A DNA stretch of 64,000 bases from Marasmius tenuissimus (GCA_029532415.1 JAQOTA010000023.1:248001-312000); one strand, 5' to 3'. Positions 1 through 13,130 are shown, counted from the stretch's first letter. Translations and numbers: made by a program. The notes: generated by a model from the sequence alone, not told the origin.

Positions 1-1179
1 CACCCACCGAATAGTGAGGCTCAACGCCGGTCGGACGTTATCCCAACCGTCCTTCAATATTCTCTCCTCCACCTCACGTACAAGCCTGTTAGGGTTATCG
101 TCGGAGACCCACGCGTTGAGGCGGTCAGACTCTGTTTTCACTAAAAACCATAAGTTTGTGGAAATCAGAGCTAGTCGACGGTGGCGCTCTGGTAAAACTC
201 ACTTAGCTGTTCGAGTCTGATATACCAGTTATCATCAGGGATATTGAAGACGCGCCAATCGCGCATCAGCCCATTGGATAGCTTTTCGACTCCCTCGAGG
301 GTACGGCCAGTGGACGCAGCAGCCATCAATATGGTATCACCCGCATCCCAGTCTCTGAATGCGGACAGTATGTTGTATGCCTGCAGACCAAGTCACCAAG
401 GAGTTATCAGTCGAATTACCGGCATATATGCGCACATTACCACTCACGCTACTATAGTAGTTTCCTTGCAACCTCAACAAGGGCATCATGGTCATCGCTC
501 TCAGCCAAGGGGTGTCTCCGTTCATGCCCAACATCATCTCGGGTCTTATACCACTGCTCCCTCCTCTAAATTGCGATCGGCCTTTTGCTGCCCTTTCGGC
601 GGCCGCAAGGCCATCTTTGTAGTCCTTCTGGAGCTTGAGCTCGCCTTCGCTGAGATTTTTGGTTGGTAGACCATCGAGTGCCTTTTGCCAGGCCAGCTTG
701 CTGAGGAGGTATTGGTTCATTGCCTATGATCGTGAAATGTTAGTACAGCATACATGAAGTAAGGTTGGTAAAACTTACGTGTCTTGCTGAACCCAGTCGA
801 GCATATGCCTTTGTGTACTTGGGATCGAGATGTATAGCCTAAAATTATCGACAGCCAGAGCCGGCGTGGTGAAAGTCAGAGGCCGCGGTTGTCCATACCG
901 CCGCATGAAACGAACCGTTTCAGCATCGGTAGCTGCGTCTATATACCTACATTTCTTAGTAGAACGTCGCCAATTCTGGAGAAATCGACGAAGGACTCAC
1001 TGCTTCAATTTGAACCGGCATATAGACCGATTCGCATAGAAAACTGCGTTTGAACTGTCGATCGAGATGGCTTCGTTGTATTTGGAGAGAGCTTCGCTGT
1101 ATTTCCCGGTAGAGAATAGCAGATTGCCCTCTTCTTTGAAGTCTTGAGCGCGCTTTGAGTCGGCAACAGTGGGTGACAT
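1..1179 (-). CDS. TPR-repeat protein, cut by the left edge
   Basis: The start codon is at 1179 (MSPTVADSKR). The first exon encodes a TPR unit: FKEEGNLLFSTGKYSEALSK, then NEAISIDSSNAVFYANRS. Joining across short introns continues the second TPR helix pair as AIHLDPKYTKAYARLGSARH, then AMNQYLLSKLAWQKALDGLP. Further downstream in the gene is a non-TPR part (RDWDAGDTILMAAASTGR, then GLMRDWRVFNIPDDNWYIRL) that runs off base 1. TPR proteins of this layout are usually co-chaperones or scaffolds; no J domain, FKBP or phosphatase domain is seen, so the partner is unknown. It is transcribed away from the J-domain gene upstream. The C-terminus is missing only because the window ends. TPR assignment is firm, the function is not. 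Confidence 0.75.
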
Positions 1180-1498
1180 GGATGGAAGTGGGGATCCCTG
1201 GCGGCTAGTCAATTTCGGATATTGGCTATTGGATGAGTTCCCACGGGCACTCCAACATTTGAAATCCATTATCCGTTCTTGTGGCCACTTATGGGTCCAA
1301 CCAACCAAATGCGACCATACTCAAGATAAAAGAGTCAAAAACAAAAACCTTACCGAGGGTGCCGGTGAGGTCGAAAGGGTCCATTGAATGCCAACCGAGA
1401 TGCGACGTAGAGGTGATGATGAACAATTGTCAGTCAGTGCTAAAAGCGAAATGTTACATGATACAGTGATGTCTAGTCCATTGTCCAGTTTAAACGAA
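1180..1498. other. Intergenic, no gene seen
   Basis: This lies between the stop of the J-domain gene and the start of the TPR gene, both on the minus strand. Short open frames on the plus strand have no protein-like content. It presumably holds the 3' UTR of one gene and the promoter of the other. Confidence 0.5.
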
Positions 1499-2928
1499 TC
1501 AACAGCTCACACTCCTCGTTCGTGTATAACTTGAATTCCTCATCATGTCCGGGGGATCTCGCGGTGGCGAGGGTCTAGGTGAAGGCAAATTTCCGTCGGT
1601 TGTTGGTTGATCTCCAGCCTCACCGCCCCCAAAAGACCTCGATAACGCGCTTCTATGCGTCGAGGCAGTATCCTCCTTCCCAGCTCTTCTCCGCTCGATG
1701 GCTGCCTCTCTGGCCCTTTGGAGTGGAGGAATATTATCTTGAAGACGTGCCTCGATGATCATGTTCTCCATTTCTTTGGCAAGGCTGTCCATGACATCTG
1801 GGCTCGGCGTGCAAGGGACGATTTGGCCCATAGAGAGGGTGTCTGGGGCACCGGACGGATGTGCGGCGTGGAGTTCTGTATGGAGAATTATCGAGGCTAG
1901 ATAGGAAGTACAGCATGAGTACGCGAACGCGTGAAAGTACCGCCCCACAACGTACCTTCACGATCACCGAATCCGGCCAGCGCGGCAAGGTGCTGCAAGA
2001 TGATCTCATATTCACTTCTCGGGTCGTGCGGGAAGAGCCTAGGTGCAACCCGGCTGAGCGCAACGCTGAGAAACATGAACACCCGGTGCAGAAACAGGAC
2101 ATGCTGGTAAGGAACACGGTTGGGGAAAACCAGGTGGAATAGATTCTTGAAGGAGAGGTCTGTTATGCGTGATGAAGAAGATGGTGTTGGGTATAGAATG
2201 AATGCTAGCTCTAGAGCAAAGAAGCTCCAGTATAGCAGGTATCGCCACTGTAAAGTTAAGTCAGCCTGCGGACCAAACAGGTTTGCGATGATGTGCGCAC
2301 GAATTTGACTGGGCTAGGTCTACCGATCGAGGATATGACCGCCAATGTAATTCCGGAAAAGATATGGTATCCCGATGATTGCATTAATCCTTGACGCATG
2401 TATTCTCTAGGTGTGGAGAGCTTGGTCCATTGAATAACTTCAGGCCCGAATCTGGGTGTGGAAATGCGCGGTTAAGGTGGATAACAACGACAGTGCACTG
2501 AACAGCCCTCACCGATCATACGCGAACCGCACCGTAGGATTCTTCAAAGCTTCAAAAGCGTCCCTCACTGCCATGAATAGTTCCTCTCCCTGCCTTCCCA
2601 CACCTGGTCTATCCGGGTGATACTTTCTAGCAAATCTCTTGAATGCCACCTTCAGTCCGTTCTCGTCCACGTCCGGCAAGACACCGAGAATCTCGTAGAA
2701 GTTGGGTGGCATAGTCATAGCGCCCTCGAATAGTGTGTAAAACAGGTAGCCGAGAACGACTATGGCAAAGGTCCATTGATAATGACGTCGATAGGTGGGC
2801 GAGTTCGGAGTCGGTGCTTTGAGACCGAGGATTGGGAAAATGTAAGCGTGGATCATGAAGAGCCCATTTTTTGTGGCAAAATCGGGTATGAAAGTCCATC
2901 CTACGAAGTTTTTGAGGATTGCAGACAT
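1499..2928 (-). CDS. Membrane-bound J-domain (DnaJ-like) protein
   Basis: The start is at 2928 (MSAILKNFVG) and the stop at 1499-1501. Two hydrophobic segments (around HAYIFPILGL and WTFAIVVLGYLFYTLFEGA) precede a J domain at about residues 70-135: NFYEILGV, the invariant HPD in KYHPDRPG, and a final FAYDR. The HPD loop stimulates Hsp70 ATPase, so this should recruit an Hsp70 to a membrane, probably the ER. The second exon reads FGPEVIQWTKLSTPREYM and later exons contain two more hydrophobic stretches (RYLLYWSFFALELAFILYP and HVLFLHRVFMFLSVALS). The tail is Ser/Pro/Arg-rich and likely disordered. At least four exons are joined. Client and compartment are inferred, not shown. Confidence 0.8.
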
Positions 2929-3322
2929 TCTGACGGTGAGGAAAGGTTATTCTTGATTGTCGCGACCTGAAAAGTGCTGTGAGACGTCCTGAACTTGCAT
3001 GAACGTCAAAGTAATAGACAACAGACGCACCTTCTAGTCCTAGTATTGCCAATCAGTCTCGCCCAAGGCCCTTTATAGCTGTAGTTTGAAGCCCAGGAGC
3101 GAACCCCAGCAATGAACACGGTCGTGGTTCTAGTCAAAAGTTGAACATTAGTCACGGGCCAAGTGACATCAGTTGGCGCGCTCCCACTGAATTTCCCACA
3201 GTTTCCCACTGCTACTTCGGACCACCATTATGCAGACCGCAAGCTCATTATGAACGTCGCTGGAATCTCATTTCACTCATCAATAACCGATTCATGCAAC
3301 CTTCAATAGGCTTGAAAACACG
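2929..3322. other. Intergenic, no gene seen
   Basis: This is the upstream region of the J-domain gene. Nothing protein-like or repeated was seen on either strand. Confidence 0.45.
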
Positions 3323-3680
3323 ATGTCGGATACCGAAACTGCCTCAGTGACATTCTTCAGCACAAATTCCTCCTACTTTGACGACAGCACCACGTCAACC
3401 GAAATATGCCTCGATAGCTCTACAGAGATACCTTCAATGCTCAATTGGGGTGTCTCTGCTACAAGCCGCCTTATTGATGAGTCTGGAAGAGCGCGACGTG
3501 GCCGTTCAGACCCACCTGCAAGCGAAGTTCGCTTCACGGATTCAGAATTACCACAGAGAAGCGACCTTATGGAAACGAACCACCGTCGACGGCCTTCGCA
3601 GGCATATTCTCCCCGACCCAGGAGACCCCATGATTGCAGGACAGCACGAAGACACTCAACGTATCGCGAACGAGAGCTGA
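3323..3680 (+). CDS. Possible small gene, unassigned
   Basis: Two overlapping plus-strand frames are open here. One starts with ATG at 3323 (MSDTETASVTFFSTNSS). The other, ending at 3680, has a helical, protein-like composition (KYASIALQRYLQCSIGVSLL, then QTHLQAKFASRIQNYHREAT) and lacks its own ATG, so it would need an upstream exon. An intron joining the two is possible but I could not settle on a convincing splice pair. I recognise no family. It could be a short real gene or chance; there is no repeat or motif to decide. Confidence 0.2.
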
Positions 3681-4300
3681 GTACGGCCCTGCTCTTATTT
3701 TATCCCGCATTTTCTCAACTAATCAGGCGTTGTGTCAGCCCGGGATTTTTTCCTGATAATAGGGTTTTGCTTTGTGCTGGCATTCTTACTCCTCTGTCTC
3801 GGTCGAGGCTTCGCCCACGCTGTGGAAGTATGAAGCAAGGGATCCTTGCCTCACTAAACCATTGGCCCCGCGGCATCGCTTCAACAGCCTTCCGATTGCC
3901 TTTTCCACCATGATCCATCGTGCTTGTGGTTGTGAAACACACGGGTGGGATTCTTCTACCATCCTGAAGTCTCAACCAACGCCTATCATGCCGGTTTCCT
4001 CGCTCCAGTATACATAGAGTGGACGTACGAATGCTCTGCCTTGGAACAGCAGGACTAGCTGGGCATGCACTCCAGCGTTCAATCATCCCATTACTCATCG
4101 TTTCCATCCCTTCCCTTGTAAGTTAAACGTGTGCAGCGTACCTATGTATATTCGTATCGGACCCCCGTTATCTTACTGTATTCCTCTTTTTCGAACATCA
4201 CACTTCCCCAACCCGCTACAAGCTTGTGGATTGTCCCCCAGTCCATTGGCTCTTACATACATCAACAGAACAGGAGAAATACAGCGACTTAATAAATGGA
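3681..4300. other. Intergenic, no gene seen
   Basis: This lies between the doubtful small frame and the 3' end of the Eco1-like gene. Open frames on both strands are short and of biased composition. No repeat or RNA gene was recognised. Confidence 0.4.
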
Positions 4301-5306
4301 CTATTGATCTTCATCGTATATCCTGACACCTCCACCTCCCCACTCCCGCATCAAGCTCAGACCATCTCCAGTCGTTTGTGAGAACGCGACATGTCCTTTC
4401 CTTGGATCTAGTTCGCAGCCATGTATGAACGTTTTAGCTGCGGCTGACAATAGCTTGCATGCTATCCCTTGTCTGCGGTCCGCTGTAGGCACGAATATAC
4501 GAGGAACGCCAAGTGAAGTCGGTAGTGGTGTTGGGTAGCAGAACACGCCAGAGCTGGAATCCACGAGGACCAGTTCGGGCGAGGGCCCTTTCTCGTCGAT
4601 TTGTTGAGCTGAAGGTGCAACTTCCATAGCGGTGGAAATATGTTGGGCAATGACACATCCTGCTATCCTCTCTTTCGATGAAGATGCAGTAGCGCTACTG
4701 ACGGGTAACAGGAATAGGTACACTTTAGATTTGCGTAGGACTGCGTCCGATAGCGGAGGCGCCGAGAGTGACATGTCTATCATCTCGTATAGTGTGTTGA
4801 GCTATCGAGCGATAGTGATGAGAAGGGCATATTAATCGGAGGAAATACTACGAGCGCACCTTGGATCCAATTCTTCCTGTCGCATCCGCTCGTATACATA
4901 CGATCCTCCCTTTCTTCCCGTCCTTGAGAAGAATACGAGATTCAACCTCTACGACATCCTCTTTCTCTTCTTCTCTCCCCCATTCCATCCCTTTCTTGAC
5001 CTTTGCACAATGTGTTCGATGTAAAGCTTCATCTTCTTCAGCACCCTTTGTATACGACATATTACACGCTGAGCATTTCCGCAACGTCGGTTTATCAACA
5101 CAGAAATGGAGTTGAGTGAGCGTTTTCTGCTTTGGCTGCGCTAGTTTGACTTTTTTCGCAGGTCGGCCGTTCGAGGTAGAGGGAAGTGATCTCTTCTTCG
5201 AGTGCGGAGGAGGAGGAGAGGATGGCACGGATACAGGAGATGATGGAGGGAAAGGAGCTGATACTTTAGGACGCGAGCCGTATGTGCGCTTTACTCGGGA
5301 CGACAT
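4301..5306 (-). CDS. ECO1: Eco1/Ctf7-type cohesin N-acetyltransferase
   Basis: Members of this family acetylate Smc3 during S phase to establish sister-chromatid cohesion. The first exon starts at 5306 (MSSRVKRTYGSRPK) and carries a basic, Pro-rich N-terminus, a PIP-box-like stretch (QKTLTQLHF) that could bind PCNA, and a C2H2 zinc finger (CSACNMSY, then HRTHC). The second exon starts at 4801 after an intron with GTGCGC donor and TAG acceptor, and reads LNTLYEMIDMSLSAPPLSD. It holds the acetyltransferase: RIFVPTADRRQGIACKLL is the family's acetyl-CoA-binding loop, and VAFSQTTGDGLSLMREW is the C-terminal signature. The stop is at 4301-4303. Zinc finger, linker and GNAT domain in this order are diagnostic of the family. 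Confidence 0.93.
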
Positions 5307-5598
5307 GGTGGTCGGGTATCAAGCGGGCGTTGAATCAACTAAACACGACGCGTCGCGTGTAGCACGGGGATATCACCTGACCTTGCTTTTCAGAAACCCG
5401 CGCACTGGCAGGCTGCAGGACACGCCTTGCATTATGAGTCAAACGACGCGATTTAGACTATAAGAGACGTGTGTGATTGAGTTCAATAATTAAGTGACAC
5501 GAAAGCGAGTATAATTGTACAAAAACAGTTGGACCAGAATTCCCATCACTCCATAAGTTAAATCCTCAAGTCGTGTTTCGGTGGTATATTGGGAGTGT

Positions 5599-8500
5599 TC
5601 AGTTAGGACTCCAGTGAGTCACTGTTTGCGCGAATCCATTTCCGTTGTTGCTCTGGTTTACCACCCCCTTGTCGTTGAGACTGACCTGAAAGGTCGTCCC
5701 AACAGTCGACAGAGAGTATATGTGAACGTTTGTCGAGGCGGAATCTACGGTGACGATCTGGTTCTGGCAGTTCACACCAGTGAGGCAGGTTTGCCCGTAC
5801 GACTGAATGAATGTGTCAGTTGGCTGGAATAGAGAATGTGACTTGCTTGGCATACCTGGAAGAAACTGTAAAGACCAGCACCTAGATGAACTTGGGTTAG
5901 AACGACGGGAGTATGGTGCGGGGAAACTTCGTACCAAACACGAGAATATCGTTCGAGGTTACGATTCGTAGTGCCCAAGCGCCTCCTCCGAACACGGAAG
6001 GGTCTTTGAAAGCAGAGTTCACCGTGAATGGGCTCGGAACCGCTGGGTTGGGTTGGTAGTAGGGCTGCGGGAGGATGTTTCAAACCCAGCGACGACTCCG
6101 CACGAAGAAAAGAGCTTACTGTCTCCGTTTGAATCAATCCCATGTAATGGTTCTTCGCATTGACGAGCTGATACTGGTAAAGAGTGAAATGTTCCGCTGA
6201 GATGACAAGGACAGTGAGACAAGGCAGGTAGACGAAACCCAAAGCCGGGCGAGACACGTACAGGCTACATGATTATGCGATTAGTAAGGTACCTATTGGT
6301 ATATGATGGCGACGTACCTGTTCCAATCATCCAAACCGGTCCAGCAGACTCTGATAGAATTCCACGGCCAGCAAAAATTGAGATTTGGCTTGAGCCGTCA
6401 CCGTCGAGATTGTGGTCCGCGAGCCACACCCAGGTAGCCTTGGACAAACTTGATCAACTTCGTCTGCATCAGCTGAAAGACGAAAACTCTACCTCGAGGT
6501 AGGCGGTAGAAGCGGGGGTGAGATGCAAAGCGAGGTAGGCCGCGAAGCAGTTGGCGGTGCCTCCAGATCCGCTGCTGGGGCAATTCGTCTGGAGGTTACT
6601 GCCATCGGCTGGGGACTAAGTTCAGGGAAGTGAACAGTAGAAACAGTCATAGTTCGCACCTCCTCCGAGTCTGTATATTCATTGAGCACGCGGTCAGTAA
6701 CGAGTCATCACTTCGAGGGCTTACTCCTGTCTATTTACCTGAAATGAGTATCCCACATCCCGGCTCCGCCATTGGCGCCAGAAGGTTGCTTCACATTCCA
6801 CTCAACAACGATCGCACCAGGTGCTATCGGGGAAAGATCAGGTCATCAACTCCGGGAAGAGACTTGGTTCGAATTACCTGGCCCGACGGTAGAGAAGGTG
6901 ATGTCGGAGATCTCAACGGTTCCTTGCGAGTTTGGTTCACCCACTCGAACGACGACGCGGGGGTTGTTGATGTCTTGGAAGGCGGAACCCTTCCCAGAAA
7001 TGATTGACCAAGCCTCTCCCACTATTTGAGTGCCTGCAGGAATGGTGAGCGTCGAAGTGACGATGTAGGTTCCGGCATCGAAGAAGATGATTTTGCATCC
7101 AGAGAACTAGAAATGATATCAGTGATAAACAGACCCTTTGGAGGAGTTCCAACTGACCTTATTGAAGATGGCTTGTAGAGCAGCTGTGTCGTCCGTTCTC
7201 CCGTCTCCCTTGGCACCGTTATCTTTGACGCTAACGAATTGCGAAACCTTGCAGTACGAATGAGCATTGTATACTTGTGCACGAAGAAAGCAATGAAACC
7301 CACCGCATAGCTTTCATATTGCGGACGCGTCTTTCCGAAGATACGTCCAGAACCGTCAAGAAGCGAAGAAGGCTTGCTAGGCGCAGGGATATTGCCCTTC
7401 GTGAAGGATGGTGAACCGTTTGAGCCCGTATAGATATTTCCTTGCCCCCAGGAGTTGATGGTCGTCGTCCCTCCAGCTAAGACAACGGCGCCACCTGCCA
7501 CCCCGACTGCGGTGGGAACATTGTTCAGCTTAACATTATTGAGGACAATGGATCCCGCTAATTTTCCATTGCTCGGCTGGGATGTGCGAACAAAGGTGGG
7601 TGTGTTGGTGACTACGGCGTCGATGATAGCCTCCGCGCCGGTGGTCTACGTACAATCGATCATCTAAGTTTTGGGCGTCAATGGAACCACAAGCGATATA
7701 CCCACCTGAGTCTCCTGTGTCGTGCCGCCACTCGTGATATCGAAACCAACCTATTTAGCCTCAGAGTAAGAGCGTTGTCCATCACTTCCGAGAGTGGTAC
7801 TGACTTGGCAGTTATTGATAGTGAGACCTTGGAAGGTCCAGCCTGCGTTAATTCTAGTTAGCTTCCATGCTCTTCCTCAATGTTTGAAGACCGGACTAAC
7901 CCCAATTCCATATTGCGAACACACCCGTTTGCGCGTTGTTGACTGTGATGTTACGAACAGTGAACCTTTGGCCCGTTGATTAGTGGAGGTTTCATGGAGG
8001 AAACAAGAGAATTGCGTACTGTTGGTTACCGACCCACATTCCAAACTTGCCTGTGTATGAGCGTGAGCTTTGAGCGCACCGTGGGGGGTGGGTTCGGAAA
8101 TCTTACCGCCATTGAAGACGAGGTCACCCATGAATCCTCCGCTGTGTTACATGGTCAAGACGCCATTCAAGTACCGGGAAAGCGTCAAGTACCTTCCATT
8201 TTCCATCCAAATGCCTTGGTGAGCAGTGTTGGCATCGCTTGACATATGGAAGACGATATTATATAAAGTCGTGGCTTGAGCCACCTGCCAGTGGATACCC
8301 GTGCCTTGGGATTTCGTAGCGGGCACTCTGCACGAAAATAAGTCAACGGAGAAATTCATCATCGGAGAATCATCCGCACCTTCTAACGTCTATGACAAAG
8401 TTACGGACCGAGCGAAAGCTACAAAATCATCAGATACAGAAGGAGAACCAGTGACAAACGTCGACATACAAGTTGTTCTGGTTCGTGTACCACTGTGCTC

Positions 8501-9200
8501 CACCACCGCCAGGAATGTACGGATCGGCGTCTAGTATGGATAGGTCAGCTTTCAATTGGAAGTGGCTAGGATATCACTCACCGATGACCGCCATACCGTC
8601 AAAACTTGCAGAGGCCAATAGGGTCGGTGGTGACTTCGCATCTCCCACGAGCTGCGTATAATAGTACGCGATGATTGGTGCGGAGACCAGATACGTGCTG
8701 GTCAAAGCGAGTCAGCTTGGAACCCATTTGACTAAAAGGACCGTGGCATACCCCTTGGGAAAGTAGACGAGAGCGGGGGATACACTGTCGATTGTGAGAT
8801 GAGTATAGTCGCCATGAGAGAAGAGATTGAATGTGTATCTACGTAGAAGAAGCACATGATCCTCCTCCACAACGGCCTCCGGACGATATCGCGGCACTGG
8901 AAATGCGTACGTGAGAGGCGAGACAACGAGAATGAGTGCACGAGAACCTCACTTGATGGCAGCAGTATCGTCGGTCACACCATCTCCCTTTGCTCCGAAG
9001 TCTTTGACATTCCGGAAGACCTGGTAACCACTTGGGTTTGGGTTGAACGCAGCAATTCCTTGATGCTTAATCCTCTCTAGCCAGAACGGGTCCCCTGGTG
9101 CGGCGGTACCAGGCCCTATAGGACTCGAACATGAAGTCCCAAGTGAGCTGACGAAAGAGAGACAGCTGAGCAATACGCCCAGTAAGAGCAAACGAAGCAT
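5599..9200 (-). CDS. GH55 exo-beta-1,3-glucanase, secreted
   Basis: The start at 9200 gives a signal peptide (MLRLLLLGVLLSCLSFVSS). The mature protein has two beta-helix (pectate-lyase-like) halves, each opened by the same motif: VKDFGAKGDGVTDDTAAI near the N-terminus and VKDNGAKGDGRTDDTAAL in the middle. Other family stretches are ALVYFPKGTYLVS, GQGNIYTGSNGSPSFT, and WVWLADHNLDGDGSSQISIF. The frame ends at 5599 (TQTVTHW-like tail, VNQSNNGNGFAQTVTHWSPN). Length after splicing is about 760-780 residues, normal for GH55. At least a dozen introns cut the gene. GH55 enzymes release glucose or gentiobiose from laminarin-type glucan, in wall remodelling or feeding on fungal walls. I saw no frameshift, though not every exon border was checked. 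Confidence 0.93.
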
Positions 9201-10462
9201 GGCAGGGTGAACAACGGACGCGAGGAGGGACAAAACTGAACAATCCTCGGTCTCGTGCGGCTCTCTCTTTTTATCCTCTCCAGGAGTATGGAGGGAATAG
9301 TCTCCATAGGGAAGGAAACAGAGCATACAACCTTTCGGGCACTTTCAAACCTCGTAATCCCGTGGACGTTTGAACTTTCCGCGTGCCATGAGGGCTATCC
9401 TTATTGAGCCCATGGAAGCATAATAGCAACGCATGGGCAAAGATCAAGACGCCGCGGTTATGCGCTGGCAGAGAGAACCTTCGTTGACGAACCTCATCTT
9501 GGCCAACAGTCAAATTTGGACTCAGAAGTTGCGTCAGTGCGAAGCACCGTGATGGCAGCAGTAGACCTCAGTGATGTTCACGTGGAGGTCCGATTAGAGT
9601 TCCCTTGAACACTGCATGGCGAATGAATCTGTCACCAAGTGAGTGGGGAAAGAGTATGCGGCAGACCTTGGAACGATAGGAAGATGAATTGTAACGCGCG
9701 GAGACTCTGTAGCAAACAGCGCGGGCAGTGGCCGTGATATCAAGTACCTATTTTGACGACGTGAGGTTTTTTAATATTCAAGTTCGAGCAGCGGATAATT
9801 GGCGGATCGTTCCCTTACTACAATCACCAGCCTGGCCCACAGGGAAGGAGCTAAGCTCTGCTAGGAGAGATAGTCTTGAGAATAGTGATCGCTGATATCG
9901 ACGAGTGAGGTCGAGGTTTAAACCAAGCTTTCATAAGTTAAGACTTGTTTCTTCGTAATGTGGCTGTGCCGCAGCCTTTCGGCGAAGTCGCGGCGATTCG
10001 CGAAGGATCCCATGGCAAAGCATGGTACATTAGTGATCCCTTCCTATCTTGGCATACTAGAACGTTTACACTACAGGTTCTTCCATTTTGAAGCAGATCA
10101 ATCACATGTATACAACACGCACGTTGCCATTCTTTGCCATCCGTTGAAGTCGGCAAACAGGACAACCCGAGAGAACTCCAAAAGGGACGATGACTGATTG
10201 CGCGAGTCCAAAGAGAGGAGGCGATTTTCTCGCATGTAACTAAATTAACGACCCAGATGTGAAAGCTATCGAAGCGGTTCCGGAGCTAGGCGACTATAGG
10301 CGACTATATCGGTAATGAGCGTGTTATTTAAAATGAAGGCTAGGGGCGGATTTTCGAGAAGATTGTAACATTAGCAGTGCTCCAAAACTTCAATGCATAT
10401 TCTTCGGTTTGTCTTGGTGGGATTCCACATCCACCTGATCGCCAAAATCAGAAAGGAACAAT
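9201..10462. other. Intergenic, 1.26 kb, no gene seen
   Basis: The part next to 9200 is the promoter side of the GH55 gene; the part next to 10462 is the 3' side of the DUF6533 gene. The only structure noted is a tandem pair of a 10-base unit (aggcgactat) near 10290-10310. No coding signal was seen. Confidence 0.5.
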
Positions 10463-12010
10463 CTACTGAGTACGTAGTGCTGCAGTTACCTGGACTTTAA
10501 CTCCGTATACGTCCTCGTTGCCGTAGGGCTCCTGGTTTGCGAGTCTATTGAGCGGAATGTTGATCGTGCCATTCTGCGTACCCCGCAGAGGTGGGGCTGA
10601 TTGGAAGGCGTGGTGGCTCGCAGAGTTACTGGAGAAGTTGGCCGCGGTGGTCCCGTTATTCCGGGACGCTCGGAGGTTGAGGACCAGGCGACAGCAAAGA
10701 ACTTGAGAAAGCACGAGTGCAAGGAAGCCTGTTGGGATTTGAATACTTGACTGAGAAGTGAATGAGAGGAACGAGTGGGGTTAGCTCTTACAGTTGATGT
10801 TTTGGATATTGGCGTTGCTGGTAGAAGAGTTGATCTATGAGCGAACAGAGACCTTTTAGCAGGAAGACAATCAAAGGCTCGTACCTCTGGAACATGAACG
10901 CAGCCTTTCAAAGAATGTAAGCAAGCGTAGCTGCAGGTACCCGAAGACGCTTACATTCAGGACGTTAACAAAGGCGACAGCCTGAAGGAGGGGGGAGGGG
11001 GGAAGAAACGGGTTGAGCGAATGTTACAAAGTTGGTCAATAGGGACGCACAAGGAAATAGCCCAATCCTTCCCGAATAAATGTCTTGACGATCGGATTTT
11101 TAGCACCAATCGTCTGCAACTGGAGCGCCTGGAACGTGATTGTCAGCGAGAGGAAGTAGTAGTACCACAGTGAGCGAGCTTTCGAGCTACCTTGTAGAAG
11201 GTCAAAAAGGTGCATACGAGGTCAAATGCGACAGGCGCCAGCCAGAAGCCGGAAACGATATGCTTTCCAGGAGCATCGGACGCGGTACACGGTCATCGAG
11301 GGAAAACTTGAGGAGTTTGGTGAACAGCGGCGATCGAGACGAATAGTAAGAACCCAGTTTCGGCCAATAGCATGGTTAACAGAATCCCGCCAATGATTTT
11401 CCCCTTTCCCAGGAACGCATATGTTCTAACAGCCAAGATGGCCTCTATTGGTCGAACGGTCAGAGATTGTCGGAGGTCACGAAGCCGAAGTACCTACCTG
11501 AACCCAGAGTTACCCACATGCATGTCGCTGCGATGAAATAGTGTCTATGATCGCGTTAAGCTCAGAAGAAGCCAACGAGGGTCAGGAGATGTAACTGACA
11601 GAGGTTTGCACTGTTCCGCAGTGAAGTTTCCGTTGAATAACCACAGGTTCAGAGCAAACGCCAATAGACCATAATAGCGAGTCCATATGTATAAAAACTT
11701 GACCAAACTCCATTCTCGCTTCCAGATGTGTTCCCATTCCACTGTCGAGCGTGAGATTCTGAGAGAGAAAAATCAGGCTTGAGAGCGTACGTTTCAAGCA
11801 AACAATCCAGTCCCAAGTGGCCAATGCTACCTGCGTATCGTTCAGACATGAAATCGGTTCTTGCGAGAGTGAGGGAATTCTTACCATGCATGAAGTGTAG
11901 ACCTGCAAAACATGAATCAGCCCTAGACCGGTGGCGAGAACTGATGTGGTTGTCTCGTCCAATCCTAGAGATTGAGCTGCAGCCCAGTTCGCGTCCTCGA
12001 CTCCGGACAT
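10463..12010 (-). CDS. DUF6533 seven-helix membrane protein
   Basis: The first exon starts at 12010 (MSGVEDANWAAAQSLGLDET). The next exons contain the family signature: VALATWDWIVCLKRT, then EWEHIWKREWSLVKFLYIW and TRYYGLLAFALNLWLF. Later exons read AILAVRTYAFLGKGKIIGG, LLTMLLAETGFLLF and HIVSGFWLAPVAFDLVCTF, all hydrophobic helices, followed by a polar cytoplasmic tail ending VKVQVTAALRTQ at 10463. Proteins of this type are numerous in Agaricomycetes and have no known function; they resemble receptor-like seven-helix proteins only in topology. About eight exons. Family assignment is confident, exon borders are approximate. Confidence 0.82.
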
Positions 12011-13130
12011 TCTGAGAAACGACGGGCGAAGGGATTGATATGAGTGGAGATCGAAGAAAAACCTGCAATTCCGACAGCCTTATTATAAGGAGTCAAGGAC
12101 CGCGTCCAAGGAAACGAGCGATTAGTCGGTGATAATTCGCATCAAGGGTCAGCTTGGGGAAACTTGTGAGCCGTGGCTAAAAGTCTCCAAAAGCCTAGCC
12201 AATTACCAAAGTCTACAAGATAACGATTGAGCATGTCGACCAAATGTTAATCTTCATCGTCAAGTACTTACATATCGCAAGACGCAGGCCATCAACTGGC
12301 CCAATCTTCTATCAATACGATCATCCACTGTTCGTTTAGTGCAGACAAAAAACGGTGCCAGCTAAATTCACAGAGAACATGAATAGTTAGCTTCTGAGAG
12401 CATTATGTATACGATAGCTAACTCGGTTGAGTCGGTCCCGTACCAGGTGCCGAGGTTTTGAGGTCTAAAGGCTTAAGGGATTTGAAATTGTTGATCTGGA
12501 GTTCCCAGCCATCAGAAAGGGTTCAAAGGGACACGGAGGGAAACATGTGGACTTCTTTCGAGCAATCATGTCTGGCCATCGTGTGGGTTGGCTGGACGGT
12601 GGAGGGTGTTGGAGGAGGCTGGAATTTGAGGATCCCGACTGTCTCCAAGCGGATGGGCCAGAAGGAGGAAGCGGGGCACCTATCTGCAGACGGCCCGTTG
12701 GTCGTTCGCAGCACGGGATGGGTACCCATCTACCATGTGTTTAAACTTCACTGGGGGAGTAGAAGGAGATAGATTACGCTCGGACATGACAAAGAAGACG
12801 TTGGAGGAGGCCAAGCTGACTCTGGAGGCTGGAGCAGCCCAACAAGGCCCAACATCCGTTTGATTCCGTTGAGCACGGTCACCAAGTCGATTCCTGGACC
12901 TGAGCGAACCCTAAAAAAATTTCCAATTCAACGGGTTTCACTTTCAGTTTCCGGGCAACACAGGGCAACACCCGCGCGTAACCCTCACCCGGATCGCGTA
13001 TGAGGAACGCGGCGGCCTGCGTTGGCGCGTCTGGGTGAATGTGGTTCCGAAGGCTTAGGACAAAAAAAAGGATGGAGCATCGATACCTCACTCACCTCTT
13101 TCACCTCCCCGTCGCCTCTGTATACATCCA
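12011..13130. other. Intergenic, 1.1 kb, no gene seen
   Basis: This is the shared upstream region of two divergent genes, DUF6533 on the minus strand and NmrA-like on the plus strand. A 104-codon plus-strand frame at 12458-12772 is Trp/Gly-rich and matched by a similar antisense frame, so it looks like chance. Confidence 0.5.

Noticed and set aside
10288..10310. Tandem pair of the 10-base unit aggcgactat
   Set aside because: There are only two copies in non-coding DNA, too little to call a satellite or regulatory array.
12458..12772. 104-codon plus-strand frame
   Set aside because: Its composition is rich in Trp and Gly with no motif, and the opposite strand is open over the same stretch, which is typical of chance in GC-rich DNA.
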